Below the pieces are notes generated by a model. That model was not told the origin of the DNA, made no database searches, and worked only from the letters and a program-made list of their open reading frames with translations. The position numbers and the translations under genes were made by a program. This document shows, in pieces, positions 54,055-64,000 of a stretch of DNA of 64,000 nucleotides. The DNA lies in NCBI GenBank assembly GCA_964006375.1, contig OZ023266.1, forward strand, positions 70,084,891 to 70,148,890, given 5' to 3'. Origin of the DNA: Tillus elongatus (Eukaryota > Arthropoda > Insecta > Coleoptera > Cleridae). Position 1 is the first letter of the stretch, and every line of letters starts with the position of its first letter.

Positions 54055-55190
54055 GATGAACGATATCAATTTTTTTCCTTACAAACACGCATTATAATTT
54101 AATGGAAAATGCAAAAATGCAATAACATAAGAGGTGTTCTATTAAAAAAAGAAAGTGTTAATCACCAACGGCTTATGGACCACCTGTTATTTTCAAAATA
54201 GGTTTATAAGATGCAGCTCTAGACACCCTATAATTAACGTATATATTTTTTCTCATATCTCGTATAATAAGGGATAGATTGAGCTTTGCCGTAGAAATGG
54301 GTCAGCCTGTATATGTGTAAACAGATAAAAACTAAAACTGACCACGTATATGGGTTTTAGGGGTTCTAGTTCGCGCTCGCTTGAAGAAATCTTCTTAAAA
54401 TTAATAACTTGCGGTCTTCTAAATAACGAATGTTTTTTTTACGAAAATTTGTTTAAATATAGACTATTAAACCATAAACCCTACAGCTGAAACTAGTGCC
54501 AAAGCATCAGAAAGAGGGTCTAATTGAAATGGATTTTCCGAAAATATTTTAGTAAAATGAAAGACCATGGTGGTTGTAGCGGAAAGCCAAGGCTTTGTAA
54601 AACACATTTATTCTACATATTTCGTATTTGTTTTAGATTATTTGTAAGAAAATTGGAAATTTTGACGTTTCAAACTGCGACTTTGACGTTTTAAGAAGAA
54701 AAATTATGAAATTATTTTATCTGCCATTTCTTGACCTTTTTGGGTCAACAAAACTTAACCGTTGTATTTAATATTCAACCGGTTTTGTTAACCATACAAA
54801 ATATTTTGATCTTTTGTTTTCCTCTGATCACCAGTGGCACCCAAATTATTATTTTTTTAAATGCCTATAACTTTTTGTCCTTTTAACTTAGAGTTAAAGA
54901 TTTAGGTGTGTGGAGTACGTTTGATAGTGCAAACATACGTACCAGATTTGGTTGTCAAAGCTCTGTAATTTTCGGAGATATAAAAATTTTCCGAAAAAAA
55001 AAATAATTTTCCCGTAGAAACTGGTCTAATTTTCCTGGCTAACGAACCTGTCCGACCACTTTTAACTAAAATATTTACAGAAAATTCATTGCAAACAGAC
55101 CCTTTCTCTGATGCTTTGGCTGTAGATTTAGTTAAGTTGATGCTTTGGCTGTATGTTGTAACGGTATAAATTGGATAGCTAAACATCTAA
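54055..55190 (+). repeat. Family A repeat, long copy
   Basis: Collinear with 10185-11470 over most of its length, including 'gcctgtatatgtgtaaacag', 'tatgggttttaggggttcta', 'cctctgatcaccagtggcac' and 'tttggttgtcaaagctc'. No TA array is present at the expected place, so this copy lost it or predates it. Confidence 0.8.
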
Positions 55191-55766
55191 GCTAATTTGG
55201 ACGTATTTGTGGTTCCTCCCCTGCTTTGTAAAAAGAATTATTGGCGACAACTGTGGTTAATTCTTCTGGATATCCCTCGTATAATGAATCGAATTTAGAT
55301 CTTTCGTAAATTATTTATATTTGTATTACCCCTGGTATATCGGGCCGGCTTACACGCTTGCGTGGCCGTGGCCGTAGTTCGGAAAGGGTCCGCATGTTGA
55401 AGAGGATAGATGGCTGTAGACGTATGTGATGCGAGTGAGAGCGAAGGATGTGGCAGCACCTGTGTTTTCGAGTCGGAGATATGAATGCGCTGAAAGTTTC
55501 GAGGGAGAGATTTCGTTGGTAATTTGTGGAGTTAACACGTGGTTCCGTCTGAGGAGCAAGTTTTGGATATTAAGTATCCTCCCTTGTGGGTTTTGTTGCT
55601 CTCAGAATTTAATCTGCAGTCTTTCTGGTGATGTCGTAATGTACGGATTTAGTGCCGAAGGCTGTGGAGAGACCCGTTTAGGGGATTTAAGGACCACATT
55701 TATCGTATCCCGTTGTGGAATTTCGTTTCCCTCTCTGGAGGTAAGAAATCATCCTCTCTCTTAACT
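55191..55766. other. GC-richer block of unknown nature
   Basis: Higher GC than its surroundings. The overlapping frames 55350-55559 (minus) and 55426-55764 (plus) show no recognisable domain. It may be part of the LTR-like unit that follows. Confidence 0.4.
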
Positions 55767-57015
55767 GTAACACCTTTAGCATTCCGTTACTTGTTGTTTT
55801 TAGGGTTCAAGTACCGGCTAGATTCACCTTGTATCGGCTGGAGCATACCTTGTACCGGCTGGATTTCTCGTACCGATGAAGTCTTTGTGTAGGGCGATTT
55901 TTGTGTGCCGAATAGCCTTGTGGTAGGCAGACATTATTGTATTGAGCGATATCTTTGGTAAATTCACGTACCGTAAATTTGGAGTGGATTAGCGAATTTT
56001 TATGTACCGAACAAGATATATGGCTGTCGAATTAAATGGAGAAAGGAATTAGGATCTCAGTAAGAAGGTCTTCCCTATCGTTGTCGCATTGCCGTACCGT
56101 TCTTGCATCATTCCCGTGGTTGCAGTCCCGTATTCCTAGAGGCCTTGGTTTGGTTTGGAATTTGATGATAATTAGACGGCCTAGAAGTCCAGGAATTTAA
56201 GTAAGAATTTTCCGTTTTGTGATAACGTATAAAGTGATAAGAGACAATCTTGATAAGGTACATTTTTGAATATTCATCTGTGTTAAATTTATTAAAATCA
56301 AATCGAATTTATTTTATTTTAACTTCACTAAATATGGTACAGATTTTTATAAGACCACTATTAATATAATTGCTTCACTTTTGAGAGTACCATTAGTTAT
56401 CATTTACTGTTAGCATTAGACCAGCTTATTGATTATTCTTTGGGACCTGATCTTTAATCAAGCCACTTACCGTACTTATCATGTAATTAAGTAATAATTG
56501 GGGAAAATAATTTGTGAGCTTTGCGTGCACGAAAAGTGGAATTTTCCGTATAACAACTATATTTGTAGTACCTTCATAAATATTCAGTAAAGATCTTGAG
56601 TATTTGGTAGTAAGCCATTTCTGTGATATTATAGAGACTTATTTATTTTTATTTATTACTTTAGATCAGAATTTTAAAACAACTTTTAATAAATTCTTGT
56701 ATGCCAAAGAAGCTTAATAAAAGCCCGTATTTTATCATATTTTAGGTGTTTTGGTTTTGTGTGTTTGTGTTTTCTTTTCAGGACTGTTAATAGATTAGAT
56801 CATTACCGCTATCTTTATTTGTGGGTCTATGAGACCATACCGTTCCGAATTTTAGTTGGTGTTATCGTAATCATATATCCCTTGTAGCTTCCTGTGCTCG
56901 ATTGTGGTTGGCTATAGTTGCCAGTGTGATCCAAGAATTCTTGGTTGTGTTGGATCTGGGCAAGGAAGCATATTTTGTGAACATCTTGTTAGAATATCCG
57001 GGAGTGGAGGTTAAA
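55767..57015 (+). repeat. Possible LTR of a retrotransposon
   Basis: Starts TGTAACACC. It has an AATAAA at about 56716 followed by a GT-rich run ('ttttgtgtgtttgtgtttt'), and ends in 'aaacaatcaag' just before TGGCGCCCC at about 57024. That is the kind of sequence that serves as a primer-binding site in gypsy or BEL elements. Repeated 'taccggctgga' units occur near 55812-55866. No second LTR or pol gene is present, so this is only a candidate. Confidence 0.35.
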
Positions 57016-57059
57016 CAATCAAGTGGCGCCCCTAATTAAGATCTTATTTTAACCCACGC

Positions 57060-57200
57060 CCATCTCCACTGTATAAAAGCTGGCGGCCCTCTAACTTCCC
57101 GGTAACTTAGCTTATGCCAATGACAAATTAGATTTGTTGATAGGTTAGGAATTATTTGAGCATTTGTCATCTGGTATAAAAGGAAGGGCGGCGGCGTCAT
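57060..57200 (+). promoter_or_regulatory. Two TATA-box-like elements
   Basis: TATAAAAG occurs at about 57072 (within 'ctgtataaaagctggc') and at about 57177 (within 'tggtataaaaggaaggg'). They are about 105 bases apart and both are followed by GC-rich sequence. They may be relic promoters of the LTR-like unit. No downstream ORF is evident. Confidence 0.3.
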
Positions 57201-57234
57201 AATGTTTAGTTAAGTCTATAGTTTAACGGTCTAT

Positions 57235-57870
57235 AATTTTCAAATGAGCGCAAGCTAGGCACCATAGAATCCATTTCGGGGTTTACTTTCAGTTTTTATC
57301 TGTTCAGATATATACAGGCTGGCTCATTCCTACGGTAAGGCTCAATATAATTGGTATTATACATTACAAGCTACAAGAAAAAATTGTATACGTTAATTAT
57401 ATGGTGCCTTAAGCTGCATCTTATAAAATTATTTTGACAATCACAAGCTGATCCATAAAATCGTTGGTGATCGCTACAATTGTTATTTCGAACACCCTTA
57501 TATTATTGCATTTTTGCATTTTTTATCGATATATGATGCATGTTTGTAAGAAAAAAATCGAGGCGCAGTAAGTGCGTTTTAGTAGCGAATTTCCATTATA
57601 TGCTTCAAATTTCAATAACTCAATCTGCTATTAACCTAAGGTTTGTTGGCTAGGAAGCCAACATTTTAGGTTTATTTTCGAAAAAATTTTGTACACTTTC
57701 AAACAATCAGTAATTTTGACAAAATATGGTACATCGTTTCTACTATATAAGCTATACGGGAAACCAGATTGCTGCCTGCTTGCATTAGAGAGACATATAT
57801 GCTATCAAAAACGTTTTTATGAAAATTCACCTCCATAACGCACTTGTTGCGTCCAGACTTTTTTTTACAT
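57235..57870. repeat. Family A segments flanking inverted head motifs
   Basis: 57235-57480 is reverse-oriented tail sequence. A head motif ('gcgcagtaagtgcgttttag') is at 57565-57590 and an inverted head motif ('ccataacgcacttgttgcgt') at about 57833-57855. This repeats the about 300-bp inverted module seen at 13688-14020. Confidence 0.8.
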
Positions 57871-57954
57871 TTAACTCCCTGTGGAGAACAGTTGAAAGTA
57901 AGCCAAAACAATATGCTATCAGTTTAATCACCATCGACGTGGCTTTCCAAAAAT

Positions 57955-58150
57955 ACCATAATATATAGGTATCCCATTAAAAAAAAAAGTTTGGTGCAAT
58001 AGCCTGTGTATTAACACCCTGTATAAATGGAAATAATTTTAAAATGTGCACTCGTGGAACATCAATCGCATCCAGAAAACTGGATTTTAAAATATATCCT
58101 GAGTGAGGAGCGATCTTCCGACTTCACACCGATGGGACACCCTGTATAAT
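57955..58150. repeat. Fragment resembling the mariner-type TIR interior
   Basis: 'taatatataggtatcccatt', an A run, 'tttggtg' and 'acaccctgtataaatgga' follow the same order as 45178-45255 in the right arm of the 43-kb element. It ends near 'gggacaccctgtataataaa'. Probably a diverged relative of that TIR, or a short non-autonomous derivative. Confidence 0.5.
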
Positions 58151-59489
58151 AAAGCGGTAGTCACAAAGGGAACTCCGAAAAGTAATTCAAATAATCCACG
58201 TCTCACGGTCTACGGGTTAAAGATATTATAATTTACGGACTTAAAATTAGCATATTCTCGCCACAATTTACGGCGCTGAAGTTTTGTTTGTGTTGGTGGA
58301 CTTATAGAGTCAGTAAGATGGAGCGTGACGATACGAGACCTCCATCCGCCATGTTGACACTCGGCTCTGTCTACTTGTTTTATTTATTGCTCTGGCCTTA
58401 CCTGTGAAGAACGTGCGTATTATGTAGGACTAATTGTCGACTTTCTGTAAAATGTCGAGCAGAAGGACCAATGTAAGAGATAGAATGCAAATAAGGCTAC
58501 ATAACGACCAACCTACTGCTAATTGGACACTTATTAAAATTATATGTTAAACATAACGGGGAAATTCTCGGGGAGAGTAAAAAAATTAGGTTACTCCCTC
58601 TCGCATTCTATTTGAGGACTATTTTATCTAAAAATGTGAAAGTTTTAAGTACGCTGGAAGTTTTGTCGTAAAAATGTTATGCCAGTATCATAAACATAAA
58701 AAAATAACGGCGATAATGAAGGTTTTAGAAACCTGCTTAACTTAATAGGTACAATCTGCTTGCGCATAAGCTTAACAGCTGTTATAACTGAATTTTCTTT
58801 TATGTTTACTTCTGTTTACCGAATTTTCATAGAAAAAAACTGCTAATGAGGAGATAACGATTTTGAGGCTTGTAAAAAATGTCTTCAAACGAACGCGATC
58901 AACTGGAACCATGTTTACCGACAATTAGGCTTTTCATACAGTTCAAAAACATTGGAATAGCCATTTTAAAATAATTTTCATTTATACAGGATCACTCAAA
59001 AAACATGACGTCAATCTTTGTTTTTTAAATAGCAACCCCAACTTATATTTTATTTTGGGATTCTACAAAAAAATTATATTACACGTATTATAAGCCATAC
59101 TAATCTAAATTCAGTTATTTCTATAAAAAAGGGATTTAGTTCAATATAAGTAATTTCCCAAAGACGTTTGTAAGCAATTAATTCAGTAAATGTTGGAATT
59201 GTCCAAGGTTTATAGATTGAAGAGATGGCATGGTACATTTAGACCAATCAGAGTGGCGCGGGAATACGTCAAGTGTATGCCCAATTTAAATGTAGTGGAA
59301 TAAAAGTGCACTGAATATTACAATCAGCCGGCATTCTTATGTTCGTCTTTTTGAAGTTAAGTTCGTTTTTTTTTTCTAAACTTAAAGCAAGATTAAACAT
59401 TTAACAATAAGTTAAAATAAAGAATTTTTTCATATAGTAACAGAAACTATTGAAGTTTTAGAATATTAATGGACTTCTAATTAATGGAT
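58151..59489. other. Mostly unassigned; small family A tail
   Basis: 58795-58920 is a reverse-oriented family A tail ('atgaggagataacg', then 'aacgaacgcgatc'). A mariner-like terminus (ACAGGATCACTCAAAAAACA) is at about 58985 without a partner. No domain-bearing ORF was found. Confidence 0.45.
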
Positions 59490-60060
59490 TCATTTAATTG
59501 GTTGGCCTTTGACCGCCGAATGACCCAGCACCCAGATGAGGGTGACCTCATTCTTCCCAGCCAGGTCGCTCGTCTCGTCTCGATACTCACTTACCGGCCT
59601 GGAATTTACATGTGGGCTACTTAGGGCCTCAAGCGCTGCCTGGCTGTCTGTGGCTATGAGGATCCGCTTGTTGGTGCAGCCCCTCCTTTTGTTCTTCCGC
59701 ACACAGTGCAGTATGGCGTATATTTCGGCCTGAAAGACCGTTGCATGGGGTCCGAGGGAAATACTATGACTTACCCTCGGTCCTTCCAAATAAACACCTG
59801 CCCCCTTCACAGGATCCAGCCGGATCCGTCTGTGAACCAGACGAGCGCGTCCCGTGGTAATCCCAGCGTCTTCTCCCGCCATGCTTCGCGGTCGGGGATT
59901 TCCACTGTAAAATTGTTTTCCCTGCAGATGTCTGACCTCATTTCAAGCATGAGCTCCTTCATAAACTCCTGAATTTTGCAGTGGCCCGTGAAGTCTGTGT
60001 TGATCTTCAGTCTACCATTGCAGGCTATTTTGTATAGTCCCAGCCTGGCCTCTCCCAACA
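59490..60060 (-). pseudogene. LINE RNase H domain fragment
   Basis: On the minus strand from 60060, 'LGLYKIACNGRLKINTDFTG' leads to 'LPRDALVWFTDGSG', the first RNase H aspartate. A frameshift near 59825 moves to the second frame with 'GAGVYLEGPRVSHSISLG', 'VFQAEIYAILHCVRKNKRRG' (Glu), 'ILIATDSQAALEALSS' (Asp) and 'LIWVLGHSAVKGQ' (His). All four catalytic positions are kept, but both ends are missing. Same broad I/R1/LOA group as 33800-35610, though clearly a different family. GC-rich relative to its flanks. Confidence 0.88.
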
Positions 60061-60109
60061 GTATATAATAAAACTTGGTAAATTTGTAGAAGAGCTCACG
60101 GAGAGTGGG

Positions 60110-60460
60110 ACATTTTTTTTCAGAAACCTGCTCACAACCTCCCTTGGGTGCATACGTTACAAGAACAATTTCTTGCAAACAACCCCTAAGAAAGTTACAG
60201 GACCAAAAATTATCAGGGATGATGAGCAGGGCAGAAGACAGAAAGGAAGTGAAAAAAATTCGGGACGCTGCAACTGCGTTATAGTAGTGATTTTTCATAA
60301 TAATTGTGCACTATTATTATACGGCATATTACTAAAATTAATACATGAAACTTAGACAGACCTGAAAGGTCGATTTTAGACGTCCTAGTACGTGCACATT
60401 TAAAGAATTCTTTCGAAAGTGTTACCATCGACATCTATCTATTATCAAAAAAATCTTGCG
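60110..60460. repeat. Family C remnant followed by family A head
   Basis: 60120-60205 carries 'tcccttgggtgcatacgtta' and 'aacccctaagaaagttacag', family C blocks. At 60258-60285 the family A head motif appears ('gggacgctgcaactgcgtta'), and it continues to a tail at about 60460 ('tcgacatctatctatta'). Confidence 0.75.
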
Positions 60461-61800
60461 TTCTTACTCCTTTTGAGAAAAATGGCCAAAACTCAAGTAA
60501 AGTATCTGGCAAATTGTCAACGTAGCAGTTTTTTTTTCTTATTAATCGCCTACATGATTTTGTTTTAGCCAACCTAATCAAACCGGTTTTTTTAACAACA
60601 ATTACAAAATATCTGCTGAAATTTATAATTTCAGACTCAAAGGTGACAAAGTTATTTGGGCGTGTTAAACAAAAATAAGATATTCTGCAAAACGTATGAA
60701 ATCTGTACACTATTGTTTCTCCAAATGTCAAAGTAAAAAAAAAGCTATCTCTTATCGAGCGAGAATCGATTTCGGAACCTTCAGCGTAGAAGACAATCAC
60801 GCTAGCACTGAGCTTTCTAAGAATACGTTAACTAAGGTTTTATTTATATGATGCTTGACGCCAGCTTCATACCTCGGGATATTTTATGTTATATTAAAAG
60901 TGAACGTAACAATTAATTACAGATTTAATATAATTGTCACTTGAAACACTTTCAACGACTGTTTCGATCCTAGATGACGTCCTATGTTTAAGATTAAGGA
61001 AAAAAGAACAAACTGAATCATTTTTATAGAGACTTGATTTGATTTTGTTTACACTTTCACAATATTATGCTACACTTTTAGTCTAAAACTTTATTTGGAG
61101 CCGCTCATCAGGCTACAAATAGAGGGTATTTCAAAAATTGATTGAATCCCCAGTTAAGAAACAATCACTTTTTCAATTTTTTTGTTTCATCTTGTCTGGC
61201 ACTTGCGATATTTGTGGCCGAGATTGCACGATTGTTGGTTCTGGTAGTATGTTTTATGCCTGTTATTTATTTTGTTTGCTTACCATTGCTGTATGGTTTA
61301 TACCTGTTGTATGAATTAATCTACGCGTGACAGTTAACTTCTCTGTCTGTCAGGCATTCGACTTTAAACACTAAGTCGTTTCAATACATGTCTTTCAGAT
61401 TTTATATTTAATTTTGAAAAAACTCTAAATATTGTAAAACAAATTACTTAAAATTCACAGCATAGGTAATAAAATACACTAATATATGTACTACTGAAAT
61501 TTGTATATTTCAGCTGTGCTCACAATGCTATTATAATTAAATAAAATCACTTACCGTAGGACAACTCCTCTACGACTCTCCCTATTCACTCGAAACTGGG
61601 TGCTGAAAAAAATGGGTAACATACAATTAGTATACATGTTTGGTTGGACAATTTTGTAGTTATATGATGTAAGTGAATGTTAACAAATTTTGTACATTAT
61701 TTAATAATAGAATCCCTAGATATATAGAGCGCTAAATCCACGGATACACAATTAAGTTGAGTAAATTTAATAAACTTTATTTTCATGTCAAGGTGTAGAA
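60461..61800. other. No recognisable feature
   Basis: About 1.3 kb. The minus-strand frame 60435-60800 has no family resemblance. The plus-strand frame 61142-61330 is a hydrophobic 62-residue peptide of AT-rich composition and probably chance. No repeats shared with the rest of the window were seen. Confidence 0.5.
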
Positions 61801-61984
61801 TACAGTAGTAATAAGAAGTGACGTCAACAACAATGCTTACCACTGACAAAAAGTCAGTGATATTTACATTTGTTCACCCCATAACAGTGAAAATGAAAAT
61901 AGTACCTACATTATTTTGCATAAAGCTGCTTTTTTTATTTTTTTTATTTCAACAACACACCACGAGGGCTTACAGCCTAACTAC

Positions 61985-64000
61985 TATCGTACCGTGGGTG
62001 TCCACAAGGAGGAAAGAGGCAACTTGTTAATTCTGGACTTGAAGGTTTGGAGGTTCGGGGGAGAAGGAAAAACATGTGCCGGCAAGGAATTCCACAATTT
62101 GGAAGTCCTCGGGACAAAAGAGCGGGCATAACAAGATGTTCTATGTCTGGTAACCTGGACAGTAAAAGGGTGCATTCGTTCTGTTCCCCTGGTAGATCTG
62201 TTGGGGGCAGCAGGTGGAGGAACTATGGAAGAAATCTCCTCTGAGCAGTGCCTGTGCAGATATCTATAAAAGAGAGAGAGAGAGGTCACCAACGGCACGT
62301 CGGTGGGCAAGGGATGGCAGCCTTTGGGTGAGGGTAGGGTCACCGATGAGACGTATAGCTCTCTTCTGAATGGAGTCCAGGATAGCGAGTGTAGAAGCGG
62401 CAGCAGCACCCCAGATGTGGGAGCAGTATTCGAAATTTGGTCTTATTTGTAAAGTATATAAAGTATAGAGATTAGCTGGTGAAAAGTATTTGCGAGCCCG
62501 GAAGAGGACACCTAATTTCTTAGCAGCCGCTTCTGCAATTGATGTGACATGTTGAGGTTGAGATTTCGATCCACAGAGATGCCAACAAGTGAAAAGGACT
62601 CATTACTTTGAATAACTTGGTTGTTTATTGTGATGGGTCTAGGGCTGGTGTATCTCTTATAAGAAAGAAAGCAAGACTGTGATTTGGTGGGGTTTAATTG
62701 TACAAGATTTCTACTTCCCCAGTCTAATATTTTTTGGAGATCCACAGAGATAGAACCCTTCATGAGTCAGTGCTCCTCATCTAATTGGGCTAAAGAGACA
62801 GGATTAGAATATTGTATATTTGAGTGGAGAGTGCTGTCGTCCGCGTAACTGTGAACTGGGTTGGATGTGCTAGAGAAGAGGTCATTGATGTGGAGAAGAA
62901 ACAAAGTAGGGGCTAAAGCTAAACCTTGAGGAACTCCTGCATTAATTGTATACAGTTTAGATAAATCTCCATCCACGACAACAGAAATGCTACGGTTGAA
63001 GAGGAAATTTGCTGTCCACGTACAGAGTTTTGGTGGTAGGCCATATGCCGATAGTTTATTAAGAGTGCTGCGTGCCAGACCTGGTCGAATGCTTTGGATA
63101 TGTCTAGAGCGACAATCTGGGATTCGCCGTGTAGTTCCATAGACTTGTTCCAAGAATGGGTGACAAAGGAAATGAGGTCGGCAGTTGATCTGCGCTGACG
63201 GAATCCATACTGCCTGTCGTGGATTAGACTATGTTTTTCAAGAAATTTTAGAAATTCGGTGTTTATATACTTTTCCATCACTTTAGAGATGACTGAAAGG
63301 AGAGAAATAGGCCTGTAGTTGCTAGGAAGCGCTTTCGATCCTTTCTTAGGGGCGGGTTGTACTCGAGCAGTTTTCCAGTTACTAGGAAATATACCTCTAT
63401 TGTAAGATGTTTGAAACAGAAGAGTCAGGACAGGAGCAAGTTCTGGTGCGCATTTTTTGAGAACAATTGCTGGGATCTCGTCAAGGCCAGAGGCTTTCCT
63501 GGTATTAAAAGAAGAGAGCATCTTTCGTACCTTTTTAGTTTTGAAAATGATATCCGTCATTTTATGCGCGATATTGGGAACTGTTGGTGGTTGAACATTT
63601 GGAGGTGGGTTGAGAGTAGAATTGCCGGCGAACAACGAGGCAAAAAGTTTAGCCTTGCCCAGGGCGGTAGAAACAATTACATCCCCTGAGACAAGAGGTG
63701 GGAACGTGCTCTTGCAGAAATTATTCCCAATAGATTTAGCAAGAGTCCAGAAGGATTTACTGCCGCTGGAGCTTAAGATGACTTTGTTTTTGATGTGTTT
63801 ATTAAACGAGTTTTTTGCCTGAATGAAAGAATTCGGATATAGCGGTTTCTTGCGTCGTTAAATGCTTGACGGTTTTCTTGACTGGGATTGTGTAGAAGCT
63901 TTTTGTGAGCTTTGACCTTTTCAAGTCTGGCCTTGTCACAGGATTTAGAGAACCAGGGCTTTTGAGTGACTGCAGAGGTTTTCTGTGTACGTGAAATAAA
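61985..64000 (-). pseudogene. CR1/Jockey-group LINE ORF2, RT to C-terminus (continues past the window)
   Basis: Read on the minus strand from 64000, the linker 'QKPWFSKSCDKARLEKVKAH' and, after a frameshift near 63835, 'SGSKSFWTLAKSIGNNFCKS' precede the RT. RT blocks are 'RKASGLDEIPAIVLKK', 'ALPSNYRPISLLSVISKVME', 'YGFRQRRSTADLISFV', 'ALDISKAFDQVW', 'NAGVPQGLALAPTLFLLHIN' and the catalytic 'VHSYADDSTLH'. A frameshift lies near 63075, an in-frame TGA at 62767-62769 and another frameshift near 62535. The C-terminus follows with 'PNFEYCSHIWGAAA', 'DLQKILDWGSRNLVQLN' earlier, and 'RSFVPRTSKLWNSLPAHVFP' before the stop at 61984. The endonuclease must lie beyond 64000. An A-rich run near 61920-61960 may belong to the 3' end. 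Confidence 0.93.

Noticed and set aside
55426..55764. A 112-codon plus-strand ORF in GC-richer DNA.
   Set aside because: No domain is recognisable, the opposite strand is open too, and the region looks like part of an LTR-like unit.
61142..61330. A hydrophobic 62-residue ORF resembling a small membrane protein.
   Set aside because: Composition is what T-rich DNA gives by chance; no homologue, promoter or context supports it.

Overview
The window looks like gene-poor, AT-rich repetitive DNA from an animal, most probably an insect; I cannot name the order or species from sequence alone. The reasons are a dense mixture of mariner/Tc1-type transposons with TA target sites, hAT-like and pogo-like relics, a Penelope-like element, several LINE families with RNase H domains, a 17.6/gypsy-like LTR with its primer-binding site, and very long TA microsatellites. 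I see no convincing intact host gene, no rRNA and no functional tRNA. Most reading frames containing long runs of alternating Ile and Tyr are translated TA microsatellites.

Layout. 1-1060: mosaic of an interspersed repeat called family A here. 1121-2816: mariner-type element with long terminal inverted repeats (TIRs) and a dead transposase. 3269-4082: non-autonomous TIR element. 5502-7602: mariner-type element bracketed by TA arrays. 7710-9690: tRNA-Gly-like head, then a broken Penelope-like element with fold-back repeats in front. 10185-15040: family A copies, a 418-bp tandem pair and a 17.6-like LTR. 16240-18024: hAT/CGGBP1-like pseudogene split by a TA array. 18690-20230: transposase relic interrupted by a family A element. 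21380-25343: family A, then two tandem copies of a defective transposase fragment. 26874-28456: broken gene of a multi-copy animal family. 28915-32140: two mariner-type elements sharing one TA array. 33800-35610: LINE 3' end. 36455-37650: family C repeats with a transposase fragment. 38792-38932: relic related to the ribozyme element. 39285-41275: tandem family A. 43298-45369: the best preserved mariner-type element. 46065-46380: pogo-like fragment. 47681-48498: tandem element carrying hammerhead ribozymes. 48555-50760: families A and C. 50810-53045: Tc1-like relic and LINE fragment. 53330-57870: family A and an LTR-like block. 59490-60060: LINE RNase H fragment. 61985-64000: CR1/Jockey-group LINE running off the end.

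The most interesting object is at 47695-48486: two nearly identical 305-bp units in tandem plus a truncated inverted third copy, inside a 12-14 bp target-site duplication. Each direct unit holds, on the minus strand, a complete type I hammerhead ribozyme. Two cuts would release a 305-nt monomer. This is the architecture of animal retrozymes mobilised by Penelope-like machinery. A second theme is that TA-target transposons sit exactly at, or inside, long TA arrays. A third is family A, which resembles Helentron-associated elements: a fixed 5' motif, a hypervariable TA core, a 3' hairpin and head-to-tail junctions.
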